64,000 bases of DNA from Tritonibacter horizontis (GTDB lineage Bacteria; Pseudomonadota; Alphaproteobacteria; Rhodobacterales; Rhodobacteraceae), in assembly GCF_001518015.1 (NCBI RefSeq), contig NZ_LPUY01000095.1:62001-126000 (forward strand). Direction: 5' to 3'. The position numbers and the translations under genes are program-made. The notes beneath the pieces were generated by a model. The model was not told where the DNA came from and made no database searches. It saw nothing but the letters and a program-made list of their open reading frames with translations. Positions within the stretch are counted from its first letter, which is position 1. Each line of letters begins with the position of its first letter. Of this stretch, positions 8,408 through 17,201 are shown in pieces.

Positions 8408-9459
8408 AGTCGTCGCACGCCTCCGCTGCGGACAAGCCAGATCAGAACCGGCCCCCCGAGGATTGCGGACATGACGCCCGCTTGCATTGTGGTCTGGGCA
8501 AAGGCGGTCCGGGCGACGACATCGGCAAGACCGAGGAGCATCGCGCCATAAAGCGCGCTAAAGAGCGCCAGCCAGCGGATGTCCTGCGGTGCGGTGGCGC
8601 GGGCAAGATGCGGCACGATCAGCCCGATAAAGGCGATGGGACCCGCCATTGCGACAGTGGCGGCACAGAGGATCACAATGGCGCAGCCGGTCACCAGTTG
8701 CATCAGCCCGACGCGGATCCCAAGACCCAGCGCGGCCTCTTCGCCCAGTTGCAGCGCATTGAGCGAGAAACCCGCGATACATGCGAGGATCACGCCAACC
8801 AGGATAAAGGGGAGCAGGGCTGCCACCATATCCTGGGTGACATTGTCAAACCCACCCAGCACCCAGACGCGGTAGACTTCCAGCGAGGCGCGACTGGCCA
8901 GCAGAAGCCCCCGGATCAGGGCAAAGAAAAGCGCGCTGACTGCGGCTCCGGCCAGGATCAGCCGACCCGTGCGCGAGGGGGTGTTGCCGCCGAGAAAAAA
9001 CACCAGAACCGCCGCCAGCGTGGCGCCGAGGAGCGCGGCCCAGAAGAATTGCGCCGGATCGGTGATCCGCAGCAGAACAGTGCACAAAACAACGCCAAGG
9101 GCGGCGCCGGCGTTGACCCCCAGCAGCCCCGGATCGGCAAGCGGGTTGCGCGTCAGCGCCTGCATCAAGGCTCCGGCGATGCCAAGACAGCCACCGCACA
9201 ACATCGCCGCAGCCAGACGCGGCAAACGGATCTGTTGGATGATGACATGGCCCGCCACGTCGCGGTCATAGGCAACAAAGGCTTGCCACAGCTCGCCCCA
9301 TGTCACCGGTCGGTGCCCCACCCGCAGCGCAACGACGGCCATGGCGAACAGCCCCAGCAGGCCGATTGCGAAGCAGATCATGGTGTTCAACCTGCGGGCC
9401 CGCCGGTCGGACAGCCGATAAGGCCGGGGGCGGGACTGGGGGCGTGTGTCAGCCGTCAT
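8404..9459 (-). CDS. FecCD-family iron-siderophore ABC permease (first subunit)
   Basis: A 351-residue membrane protein with an Arg-rich N-terminus (about 1-25), a first helix TMICFAIGLLGLFAMAVV, and hallmarks QQIRLPRLAAAMLCGGCLGIAGALMQ, LTRNPLADPGLLGVNAGAALG and AGPIAFIGLIVPHLAR. The ATG at 9459 has AAGGGGGA upstream and overlaps the end of the binding-protein gene by 11 bases. The frame is open further upstream to 9567, but that part is the binding-protein gene in another frame. Confidence 0.92.
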   Translation of the reverse strand: MTADTRPQSRPRPYRLSDRRARRLNTMICFAIGLLGLFAMAVVALRVGHRPVTWGELWQAFVAYDRDVAGHVIIQQIRLPRLAAAMLCGGCLGIAGALMQALTRNPLADPGLLGVNAGAALGVVLCTVLLRITDPAQFFWAALLGATLAAVLVFFLGGNTPSRTGRLILAGAAVSALFFALIRGLLLASRASLEVYRVWVLGGFDNVTQDMVAALLPFILVGVILACIAGFSLNALQLGEEAALGLGIRVGLMQLVTGCAIVILCAATVAMAGPIAFIGLIVPHLARATAPQDIRWLALFSALYGAMLLGLADVVARTAFAQTTMQAGVMSAILGGPVLIWLVRSGGVRRL

Positions 9460-10453
9460 CGGATCCCCCTTGGTGCAGGATGCCGGCCGCGCGCGATGAG
9501 GAGACCTCGGTGTCGGGATCGCCGTCCATGGCCTGTTCCAAAAGCGGCACCAGCGTGTCCAGTGCATAGTTGATGCTCAGCGGGCTGGAATGCGACAGCG
9601 CGGAGGAGAGCATCATATCGGAGTAGATCTCCCGTCCCTCGGAATAGGCCCGCATGAAACGGCGCAGGGGCAGGCGGTTGAGGCGCTGGACCGCCGCGCT
9701 GCTGTCGAGCCAGATCAGCGCATCGGCATCAATCGCCTCCAGCGCTTCATCCGAGACCTTGAAATAGGACTGGTTGAGCCCGCTGTAGCTGCGGATCGCC
9801 TCCGGCATGACAAAACCGAGGTCGAGCAGGAACTTGCCCCGAATATCCCGGTCGGTATAGGCGCCAGTGGTGCCCGCCCAGACCATGACCGCCGTTGCCC
9901 CTTGCCAGCTTGGATGGGCGGCGCGCAGGGCGGCGAGACGCTGTTCGCTGTCGGCGATGATGTTTTGGGCGTGGTCTGCCCGACCGGTCGCCTGGCCGAG
10001 CCGCAGCAGCATATCCTGCCAGGACATGCCATAATCCCCGGCTCCGGGCGCGGGGGGCAGCGTCGGCGCGATCTGCGACAGCAAGGTATATTCACGTTCG
10101 GTCATGCCGGACCACTGGCCGACAATCAGGTCGGGTTCCATGGCGGCGATGGCTTCGATGTCGATCTCGCCCTGCATGACGATGGGCGTGGCATCTCCGA
10201 GCGCCTCTTGCGCCCAGGGCCAGACACCATAGGGAAACGACCCGTACCATTTGCGCAGCGCATAGGGCACCACGCCAAGCGACAACAGAAAATCATGTCC
10301 GATAAAACTGAGTGAGACGACCCGCTCCGGCTCTGCATTGATGGTTGTGGACCCGAAGAGATGTTCCATCTCGACCGGAAAAGCCTGCGCCACGCTTTTG
10401 TGAGGCAGGATCAGGGGCAGACAGAGGCCGAGCAGGATCAGAACGTGGCGCAT
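9449..10453 (-). CDS. Iron-siderophore ABC transporter periplasmic binding protein
   Basis: A 334-residue protein with a signal peptide (MRHVLILLGLCLPLILPHKSVA) and a TroA/FepB-type helical-backbone fold: INAEPERVVSLSFIGHDFLLSLGVVP, IDIEAIAAMEPDLIVGQW, and a C-terminal lobe with LLDLGFVMPE. It delivers the ferri-siderophore from the receptor to the FecCD permeases. The ATG at 10453 gives a clean signal peptide; a TTG at 10477 is possible. A strong hairpin separates it from the receptor gene. Confidence 0.88.
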   Translation of the reverse strand: MRHVLILLGLCLPLILPHKSVAQAFPVEMEHLFGSTTINAEPERVVSLSFIGHDFLLSLGVVPYALRKWYGSFPYGVWPWAQEALGDATPIVMQGEIDIEAIAAMEPDLIVGQWSGMTEREYTLLSQIAPTLPPAPGAGDYGMSWQDMLLRLGQATGRADHAQNIIADSEQRLAALRAAHPSWQGATAVMVWAGTTGAYTDRDIRGKFLLDLGFVMPEAIRSYSGLNQSYFKVSDEALEAIDADALIWLDSSAAVQRLNRLPLRRFMRAYSEGREIYSDMMLSSALSHSSPLSINYALDTLVPLLEQAMDGDPDTEVSSSRAAGILHQGGSDDG

Positions 10454-10482
10454 CGGGGGCTTTCTGGTCGCAAGCAAGCAAA

Positions 10483-10517
10483 ACCCTGCCCCGGACCGCT
10501 GGGGTCCGGGGCAGGGT
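10483..10517 (-). terminator. Strong hairpin between receptor and binding-protein genes
   Basis: A perfect 15-bp stem (ACCCTGCCCCGGACC at 10483-10497 with its complement at 10503-10517) and a 5-base loop, directly after the receptor stop. A short TTTTG follows on the minus strand. It could be a partial terminator or an mRNA-stabilising structure that lets the receptor be made in excess of the transporter. Confidence 0.65.
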
Positions 10518-10523
10518 GTTTTG

Positions 10524-12623
10524 TCAGAATTTCGACGTGAGGGTCAGGGCGACATTGCGGCCTTCGCCGATGTAGCAGGCCCCGGATTGACAGGTGCCGG
10601 CGTAATATTCATCCAGCAGGTTCTGCACGTTCAGGGCGACCTGCCAATTGTCGCGCGAATAGGTCACCGCCGCGTCATAGAGCGTGTAGGACGGGGTTTG
10701 CAGCGTGTCGCTGCCGTCCCAGCTTGCCCCTGTGTAGCGAACGCCGCCGCCGAATTTCCACCCCTGCAGGGCGCCGCCGGCCGGTTCGTAGTTGATCCAG
10801 AGAGAGGCGGCATTTTCGGGCGCCTGGGCGATCTGTGCGCCGCTGGAATTTTCGGTGTCCAGATAGGTATAGGCGGCGTCAAAGCTGAGATCGCCAACCC
10901 GGTGGAAGACCTCCAGCTCCAGACCCTTGGATTTGGCCTCGCCGGTCTGGATCGAGAACCCGGGGTTCGCCGGGTCGGAGACGGTCATGTTGGATTTGGT
11001 CAGATCGAACAGCGCCGCCGCAAAGAGCGTGTTGGTGCCGGTCGGTTGATACTTCAGCCCGATTTCGTATTGCGTGCCCTTGGTCGGTTCAAACGGCTTG
11101 CCATTGACATCGGCGCCGACCACGTCCTGACGGAAGCTTTCCGCGTAGCTGATGTAGGGCGCCATGCCATTGTCAAAGCGATACATGATGGCGGCGTTGC
11201 CGGTCCAGGCGCTGTCCTCGGCGGCGATGGTGGTCGCGCCAAAACTGCCGGTGCTGGCGCCGGTCTCAATGTCGCCATAGCGCAGGCCAAAGTCGACAAA
11301 CAGCCGGTCAGCCACCGTGGCGCGGTTCTGAAGGTAGACCCCCCATTCGGTGATCGAGGTGCCATCGCTGTCGGTGACGGTGATTTCGTTATATCCGGTA
11401 TAGGTCGGATTGAACGGGTCGATGGGGCCGATCTGCGCGCCATAGCCGGTGTCGCTGTCGTAATAGCCGCGGGCATAGTTGGCGCCGATGATGCTGCGCA
11501 TCTCAATGCCGCCCAGAGCATAGTTTGCCGTCGCATAGGCGTCGATGGCCTGAGATTTCATCTCGTTCTCGGCCCGGTAGAAGGTCCGGTTGATGGTGCC
11601 ATCCGCATTGTAGCGGCCATTGTCAAAGTTGTCGAAGGCCCACCAGGCGTGCTGGTATACGGCTTCGCCTTCCTGCAGGCGCGCACTGGCGTTGACGCTC
11701 CAAACCTCGTTGAACCGATGGCTGATCATCGCCGTCAGGCTACGTTGTTCGCTGTTGAATTTGTCAAAGCCGGGTTCCCCGACAAACAGGCTGTCGTCGA
11801 AATGGGTCCCATTGCCAAACCCGGTTGCCGGTTCCAGCGTGCCGTAAAGCGACGCAAACTGGATCAGCGGGCTGCCGTCGTTCTTTTGAAAATTGGCCAG
11901 CAGGGTCAGTTCGGTGTCTGCGGTTGGCCGCCAGGTGATGGAGGGGGCAAAGGCAAAGGCATCGTCCTGAGAGAAGTCGACAGGCGTTTCCGCGCCCCGC
12001 AGCAGCCCCACCAGCCGGTAGCGCAGCGTGCCCGCCTCGTTCAGGTCGCCGCTGACATCTGCCGCGATCTGTGCGCGTTGGTTGGAGCCGACCGACAGCT
12101 GCCAGAGGTTGTCGCTGTCCTGTGCTGCGGTCTTTGATGTGGTGTTGACGACCCCACCGACAGAGCCACTGCCATAAATCCCGGAGGTCGGGCCTTTCAG
12201 CACCTGGACGCTGTTGAGCAAAAAGGGTTCAGGTTTCGTGTCGTTGTAATAGCCGTAGCGGGCCGTCAGACCGTCATGCAGGGTCGAGGGGGCAAACCCC
12301 CGCACCAGCGACCAGTCAGACCGGTTGTCCAGGCCCCACTGGCCGGCGACGATCCCGGCAGCGTATTGCAGCGCCTGTTCGACATTGGTCGCACCGCGCT
12401 CGGCGATTTGCTGGGCCGTGACGATGTGCACCGCGCGCGGCGTTTCGAGAATGCTATCGCCGGTCTTGGCCAGCGTGCCCGTGTCCAGCGCCTGGCTCTG
12501 GCCAAAGAAGCCCTGCGTTTCGTCGTACGTCACAACAATTGGTTGGAGTTCGATCACCTGTGCGGAGGCTGGCATTGCCGCCATCAAAGCACAAAGAGAT
12601 ACAGCCGTGGCCCGGAGTCCCAT
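10524..12623 (-). CDS. TonB-dependent siderophore receptor
   Basis: A 699-residue outer-membrane protein. It has a signal peptide (MGLRATAVSLCALMAAMPASA), a plug domain (about 45-165: ILETPRAVHIVTAQQIAERG, then NVEQALQYAAGIVAGQWG and VLKGPTSGIYGSGSVGGVVN) and a 22-strand-type barrel ending in the aromatic LTLTSKF. The plug matches ferrichrome/catecholate receptor families (TIGR01783 type). The ATG at 12623 was chosen because the signal peptide begins there; the frame runs open to a TTG at 12716. It heads the siderophore cluster, and divergent from it lies a GntR gene that probably belongs to the next cluster. Confidence 0.93.
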   Translation of the reverse strand: MGLRATAVSLCALMAAMPASAQVIELQPIVVTYDETQGFFGQSQALDTGTLAKTGDSILETPRAVHIVTAQQIAERGATNVEQALQYAAGIVAGQWGLDNRSDWSLVRGFAPSTLHDGLTARYGYYNDTKPEPFLLNSVQVLKGPTSGIYGSGSVGGVVNTTSKTAAQDSDNLWQLSVGSNQRAQIAADVSGDLNEAGTLRYRLVGLLRGAETPVDFSQDDAFAFAPSITWRPTADTELTLLANFQKNDGSPLIQFASLYGTLEPATGFGNGTHFDDSLFVGEPGFDKFNSEQRSLTAMISHRFNEVWSVNASARLQEGEAVYQHAWWAFDNFDNGRYNADGTINRTFYRAENEMKSQAIDAYATANYALGGIEMRSIIGANYARGYYDSDTGYGAQIGPIDPFNPTYTGYNEITVTDSDGTSITEWGVYLQNRATVADRLFVDFGLRYGDIETGASTGSFGATTIAAEDSAWTGNAAIMYRFDNGMAPYISYAESFRQDVVGADVNGKPFEPTKGTQYEIGLKYQPTGTNTLFAAALFDLTKSNMTVSDPANPGFSIQTGEAKSKGLELEVFHRVGDLSFDAAYTYLDTENSSGAQIAQAPENAASLWINYEPAGGALQGWKFGGGVRYTGASWDGSDTLQTPSYTLYDAAVTYSRDNWQVALNVQNLLDEYYAGTCQSGACYIGEGRNVALTLTSKF

Positions 12624-12888
12624 TTTACATTCTCGCTTGCAGTCGTCGTTTTTGATTACTGCCTGGCGGTCTTGCTCGGTCAGGCAGCCGCTATAAAGTC
12701 TTTGCAAAAGAGTCAAGTATATATTCAGGCTTCCTCTGCGGCATCCGCGGTTGGGGGCAAAGAGGCCGTGGTCGGTCGAATTGCGATGTGGTCAGGCGGT
12801 CGTGTCCCCACCGGTCTTGGCTTTTGGGGTTGACAGTTTTGAGGGGCAGAGGCCTAAATATCCAACATTTTTTGAAATCAGGCATGAA

Positions 12889-13554
12889 ATGCTCTTCGCA
12901 CGTCGCACCGAGACAGATGAACCCGTGGTTGCCATGCTGGCCTCTGCCATTCGGCGCGACATTTCCTTTGGTGCGCTGCGTCCCGATGAAAAGCTGAAGA
13001 TCGACGGGCTGCGGCAGCGCTATGGCGGCTCCAGCCATTCGATGCGGGAAACGTTGCGGATGCTGGTGTCCGAGGGCATGGTCGAGGCGATCAATCAGCG
13101 CGGGTTTCGGGTGACCTCCGCGACCGAAGACGATCTCGCCGATATCTTGTTGATGCGGCTTGAGGTCGAAAAACTGGGGCTCGCCCGGGCCATGGCCCAT
13201 GGTGGCGTGGCGTGGGAGGCTGCGGTGATCGCAGCCCACCATCAGATGATGCGTGCCGAGACCGCCCTGCAAAACGCGCCTGACGATGCGTCGGTACTGA
13301 CCTGGGACGAAGCCTGTCGCGGCTATACGCTGACCTTGGTGTCGGCCTGTGGCTCGCCCCGGCTGATCGAGATGACGGGGCGGTTTTACAATCAGTCCCG
13401 CCGGTTTCGCCTGGCCCGTCTGCGTGAAGGGCGGATTGACCTGCACAGCCGACAATTGCGTCATGAGGCCTTGAAAGCGGCGGTTCTGGAGCGAAACACA
13501 CAGGATGCACTGTTGCATCTGGAGGAGGACATCCGCGCCGACCTGCGCGGCTGA
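12889..13554 (+). CDS. GntR-family transcriptional regulator (FCD type)
   Basis: A 221-residue protein with an N-terminal winged helix (about 15-75: MLASAIRRDISFGALRPDEK, RQRYGGSSHSMRETLRMLVS) and a C-terminal FCD ligand domain (about 88-215) with DDLADILLMRLEVEKLGL and the ligand-site His in DLHSRQLRHEALKAAV. It lies 31 bases before the nitrate/sulfonate-type ABC importer in the same direction and most likely controls it. The ATG at 12889 has only a weak CAGG upstream; a longer open frame from 12751 is not protein-like. Confidence 0.85.
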   Translation: MLFARRTETDEPVVAMLASAIRRDISFGALRPDEKLKIDGLRQRYGGSSHSMRETLRMLVSEGMVEAINQRGFRVTSATEDDLADILLMRLEVEKLGLARAMAHGGVAWEAAVIAAHHQMMRAETALQNAPDDASVLTWDEACRGYTLTLVSACGSPRLIEMTGRFYNQSRRFRLARLREGRIDLHSRQLRHEALKAAVLERNTQDALLHLEEDIRADLRG

Positions 13555-13585
13555 ACGACAACATCAAGACCACTGGGAGGAGACC

Positions 13586-14605
13586 ATGGTGACTTTCAAC
13601 AGAAGACAGACGCTTGCGCTTATGGGGGCGGCTGCCGCATCCGGCCTTGCCGCCCCGGCGATTGCCTCGGGCAAGAAACCTGTGGTGGGCGCATTGAGCC
13701 TGACCAGCCATTCCGGCAGCTTCATCGCGTTGGAGCGCGGCTATTTCAAAGAGGCGGGCCTTGATGTCGAGCTGAAGTTCTTTCAGGCGGCGCAGCCGAT
13801 GGCGGTCGCCATTGCCTCTGGCGATGTGGATTTTGGCGTCACGGCCATCTCTGGCGGGTTGCTGAGCCTCGCACAAAAAGGCGCGGTGAAGGTGATTGGC
13901 GGCGCGCTGTCCGAAGAGCCGGGCATCGACGGTCAGAAAATCCTCGCCTCTGATGCGGCGTTTCAGGCCGGGCTGACCTCGCCCGCGGCACTGGATGGAA
14001 AACGCTTCGGGATGACCACGGCGGGGTCGTCCTTTCACTACATGGGGGCAAAGATAGCCGGAGCCGCAGGCGGGACGCCAGAGTTCATCCCACTGCAAAA
14101 AGTAGGCGCTGTCATTGGCGCGCTGAAGTCGGGCCAGATTGACGCCTGGTCGATCGTGCCTCATATCGCCAAACCGCTTGCCGGGTCTGGCGCGGTGCAT
14201 ATCATCGGCGATGTCGCGGATTATCTGCCCAACTATCAGGTGACCACCGTCTTTACCTCGGCAACGAATGCCAATGACGAACGCGGCCTGACCGAGAGTT
14301 TCCTCAAAGGGTTCGGCATGGGCGTTGCGGATTACAATGCCACCATGGTCGACAAGGAAAACGGCGAGGCGGCAATGGCCGAAATGGTCGATCTGATCCA
14401 CAAGTATGTCTATGCGGATCGGCCGCGCGACAAGGCCGCGCCATCGATCATCAACGGCTCCATGCGGATCAACAAGGACGCGGCGATCAATGTCGCCTCG
14501 GTCGCGGATCAGCTGGCCTGGATGCAGGCCGAAGGGCTGGTGGATGCTGACATCACGCTCGAGACCTTTCTCGACACCAGCTATGTTGACACCATCGGCG
14601 CCTGA
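13586..14605 (+). CDS. ABC transporter substrate-binding protein (SsuA/NMT1 type)
   Basis: A 339-residue protein with a twin-arginine-like signal (NRRQTLALMGAAAASGLAAPAIA) and a NMT1/SsuA periplasmic-binding fold: SFIALERGYFKEAGLDVELK, IASGDVDFGVTAISGGLLSLAQKG, and ALKSGQIDAWSIVPHIAKPL. Family members bind nitrate, taurine, alkanesulfonates or pyrimidine precursors, and I cannot choose between them. The ATG at 13586 follows a good GGGAGGAG. It is followed by ATPase and permease genes. Confidence 0.85.
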   Translation: MVTFNRRQTLALMGAAAASGLAAPAIASGKKPVVGALSLTSHSGSFIALERGYFKEAGLDVELKFFQAAQPMAVAIASGDVDFGVTAISGGLLSLAQKGAVKVIGGALSEEPGIDGQKILASDAAFQAGLTSPAALDGKRFGMTTAGSSFHYMGAKIAGAAGGTPEFIPLQKVGAVIGALKSGQIDAWSIVPHIAKPLAGSGAVHIIGDVADYLPNYQVTTVFTSATNANDERGLTESFLKGFGMGVADYNATMVDKENGEAAMAEMVDLIHKYVYADRPRDKAAPSIINGSMRINKDAAINVASVADQLAWMQAEGLVDADITLETFLDTSYVDTIGA

Positions 14606-14671
14606 CCTGCACAGGGTCGGGAACGGACCGGGGGCGGCGGTGGCGCCGCTCCCATTACAGGACTGAAATTC

Positions 14672-15439
14672 ATGGATATTCGACTGGACGGGATCAGCCA
14701 TTCCTATGGCGAGACCGAGGTGTTGCGAGACATTTCGCTGGATGTGAAATCCGGGCAGATGGTCTGCCTTGTCGGCCCGTCGGGCTGTGGCAAATCGACC
14801 TTGCTTCGGTTTCTGGGCGGGCTGGAGCGCCCCACGGCAGGGCGCGTGCTGCAACTGGGGGCCCCGCCCGAAGGCTGCCTCAACCCGCTGACCTATGTGT
14901 TTCAGGACTTTGCCCTGCTGCCCTGGCGCAGTGTGCGCGGCAATATCTCACTGGTGCTGGAAGATCACGGTATCCGGGGCGCGCGTGCAGAGGCGATCAT
15001 TGCCGATGTTCTGGCCCGCACCAAACTTACCGATTTTGCACAGGCCCTGCCGAAACAGCTGTCCGGCGGGATGAAACAGCGGGTCGCGATTGCGCGGGCC
15101 CTGGCGGTCAAACCGGCCGTGATGCTGATGGACGAGCCGCTCTCTGCGCTGGACAGCCAAACGCGGGAATTGCTGATGGATGATCTGGTGGCGCTTTGGG
15201 ATCGCCAGCCGTTCACGGCCGTCTATGTCACCCATAACCTGGCCGAAGCGGTGCGGCTTGGCCATCGGATCGTGGTTCTCTCACGCCGTCCCGGACAGGT
15301 TTGCGAGGTCGTCGAAATCGCTAAGCCGCTCGCGGAACGGGGATATGCCGACCCGGAGCTGGAAAAAGTCCAGAAACACCTCTGGACCCTGATGCGCGAC
15401 GAGGCCCGCGCGGCGGATGAGGAGCTTTTGAATGTCTGA
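14672..15439 (+). CDS. ABC transporter ATP-binding protein (SsuB/TauB type)
   Basis: A 255-residue ATPase with Walker A VGPSGCGKSTLLRFLGGLE, Q-loop YVFQDFALLPWRSV (the LLPW form is typical of nitrate/sulfonate/taurine importers), signature LSGGMKQRVAIARAL, Walker B VMLMDEPLSALD and the switch His in VTHNLAEAVRLG. It overlaps the permease gene by 8 bases. Confidence 0.9.
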   Translation: MDIRLDGISHSYGETEVLRDISLDVKSGQMVCLVGPSGCGKSTLLRFLGGLERPTAGRVLQLGAPPEGCLNPLTYVFQDFALLPWRSVRGNISLVLEDHGIRGARAEAIIADVLARTKLTDFAQALPKQLSGGMKQRVAIARALAVKPAVMLMDEPLSALDSQTRELLMDDLVALWDRQPFTAVYVTHNLAEAVRLGHRIVVLSRRPGQVCEVVEIAKPLAERGYADPELEKVQKHLWTLMRDEARAADEELLNV

Positions 15440-16241
15440 TACCTCACTTTCCCGCCAGCCCATCGAAGTGCGGTTTCGCGGCGGCGGTTTCGCCCCTCGC
15501 GCGCATCGCTGGGTCGGGTTGGCTGTTTTTGTCGTGTTGATCGGGTTTGTCGAATGGGCCACGCGCAGCGGGTTCATCACCTCCTTGACCCTGCCCAAAC
15601 CCTCGGACGTTCTGGCGACCCTGGTCGAGCTGTGGCAATCGGGTCTGTTCCTGAAACATATGGTGCCCTCTCTCAGTCGGCTTGCTGTCGGGGCTGTGTG
15701 CGGTGCGAGTGTCGGGATCTGCGTGGGGGTGCTGATCGGGTTGTTTTCCTATGTCCGCGCCGGGCTGGTGCCGTTGACGGCGGCGCTGTTTCCGATCCCG
15801 AAGATCGCGCTTTTGCCGCTGTTCGTGATCTGGTTCGGCATTGACGAGGGTTCGAAATACGCGCTGATCGCCTTTGGTACCTTCACGCCCACGGTGGTCG
15901 CCACCTATGGCGCGGTGGACAATGTGGACCGGTCGCTGATCCGCATGGGCCAGAGTTTCGGACTGTCGTGGTTTTCCATCGTGCGCAAGATTGTCCTGCC
16001 GGGGGCCATGCCCGGCATCCTCTCCGGTTTGCGGATCAGCCTCGCCATTGCCATCATCCTGTTGGTGGCGGCCGAGATGCTGGGCGCGCAATATGGCATC
16101 GGTGCCTATATTCTGGAAGCCGGCTCGCTCTATGATCTCGAACGGTTGTTTGCCGGTGTGGTGATCCTGTCGCTGCTGGGGGTTCTGACTTCGGGGGCGA
16201 TTGGCATCATCGAACGGCGGGTGCTGGACTGGCGCAGTTGA
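15432..16241 (+). CDS. ABC transporter permease (SsuC/TauC type)
   Basis: A 269-residue BPD-type permease with six or so membrane segments and the EAA-like loop ATYGAVDNVDRSLIRMGQSF followed by VRKIVLPGAMPGILSGLR. The segment PIPKIALLPLFVIWFGIDEGSKYA is a family hallmark. It ends the GntR-SBP-ATPase-permease unit and is convergent with the tup regulator gene, 21 bases apart. Confidence 0.9.
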   Translation: MSDTSLSRQPIEVRFRGGGFAPRAHRWVGLAVFVVLIGFVEWATRSGFITSLTLPKPSDVLATLVELWQSGLFLKHMVPSLSRLAVGAVCGASVGICVGVLIGLFSYVRAGLVPLTAALFPIPKIALLPLFVIWFGIDEGSKYALIAFGTFTPTVVATYGAVDNVDRSLIRMGQSFGLSWFSIVRKIVLPGAMPGILSGLRISLAIAIILLVAAEMLGAQYGIGAYILEAGSLYDLERLFAGVVILSLLGVLTSGAIGIIERRVLDWRS

Positions 16242-16262
16242 TCGGCGCTGGTCTGGGCGAGG

Positions 16263-17153
16263 TCACGCGTTCCAGAGCACCCTGCCGAATCCGGCGAGGT
16301 CATAGCCGCCCATCGCCGCGGCCCGTTGGACAAAGGCATCGGTCCGGCAAAACTGGATAAAGGTCTGAAACCCTGGCTGGAACCAGGCCTTTCGATCCAC
16401 CAGAAGCGCAAATTCTTCCTGGATCAACGGAGTGAACCGCAGGCCGTAGCTCAGCGCGACCGCTTCCAGGCCAAAGGTGACATCGGCCTCGCCGCGTCGG
16501 ACGCTTTCGACGGCGTCATCCTCGGATCTGGCCACATCCGTCAAGGTCACCGTGTTCAGGTCCAGCTTGGCCTGTGCCGCCAGATCCCGGAACAACCGGT
16601 CGGTCCCGGATTCAGGTTGCCGGGGGGCCAGCCGCAGCCCGCTGATGTCCCTGAGGGTCTCCAATGGCGCGCCGGTGTCGCGGTGCACAAGCCCGCGCTG
16701 GCGATTGGCAAACTGGATCAGAACGGCGTTTTGTTCCTTGGCCAGTCGCTGGGCGGCGGCCATGTTCCAGGTGCCCGAGAGACTGTCGCGCAGATGCAGC
16801 CCGGTGGCGATCCCCTCGCCCCGGACAAACCGGTCCAGCCCGTCCAGCGACCCGTCAAAATAGCTCGCCAGCCCTGATCGAGACTGCCGGATCGCCCAGT
16901 CGAGCAATGGGTCGTGACTGCCAAGCAGCACCTGCGGGCGGACAGCGGTCGCCGTCGCGCGTCCGCCTGATTTGGCCCGGTCGAGCCAGTCGCGAATTTC
17001 CCCGGCTGGAAACAGCAGTTTGCCCGTGGCACGCGAACAGGGGACCTCGCCCGTGGCAGCGAGGTCGTAGATCTTGCGTTCCTTCAATCGCAAAAGCGCG
17101 GCGAGTTCGTGAACGGTCAGGTACTCGTGGTCTGGAAAATCGAGGTCCGTCAT
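16263..17153 (-). CDS. Xis/MerR-like DNA-binding protein with periplasmic-binding-like domain (tungstate/molybdate-type regulator)
   Basis: A 296-residue protein. Residues about 10-60 form an excisionase-type winged helix (YLTVHELAALLRLKERKIYD, then PAGEIRDWLDRA). Residues about 80-290 form a PBP-like ligand domain (PF12727 type): GSHDPLLDWAIRQS, NRQRGLVHRDTGAPLETL, ARSEDDAVESVRRGEADVTFG. Such fusions often regulate molybdate/tungstate uptake by sensing the oxyanion. It is the last gene of the tupB-tupC-tupA unit, 48 bases after tupA. The function is inferred from architecture and place. Confidence 0.8.
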   Translation of the reverse strand: MTDLDFPDHEYLTVHELAALLRLKERKIYDLAATGEVPCSRATGKLLFPAGEIRDWLDRAKSGGRATATAVRPQVLLGSHDPLLDWAIRQSRSGLASYFDGSLDGLDRFVRGEGIATGLHLRDSLSGTWNMAAAQRLAKEQNAVLIQFANRQRGLVHRDTGAPLETLRDISGLRLAPRQPESGTDRLFRDLAAQAKLDLNTVTLTDVARSEDDAVESVRRGEADVTFGLEAVALSYGLRFTPLIQEEFALLVDRKAWFQPGFQTFIQFCRTDAFVQRAAAMGGYDLAGFGRVLWNA

Positions 17154-17201
17154 GTCGCAGTCTGTTGGGGGCGGCGCAGGAGGGGCACCGCCCCGACTGT
17201 A

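Noticed and set aside
12624-12888. Iron-regulator box upstream of the siderophore receptor
   Set aside because: I looked for Fur, Irr and RirA/iron-rhodo-type palindromes between the receptor and the GntR gene and found none that is convincing, although iron control is likely. The 265 bases hold no gene.
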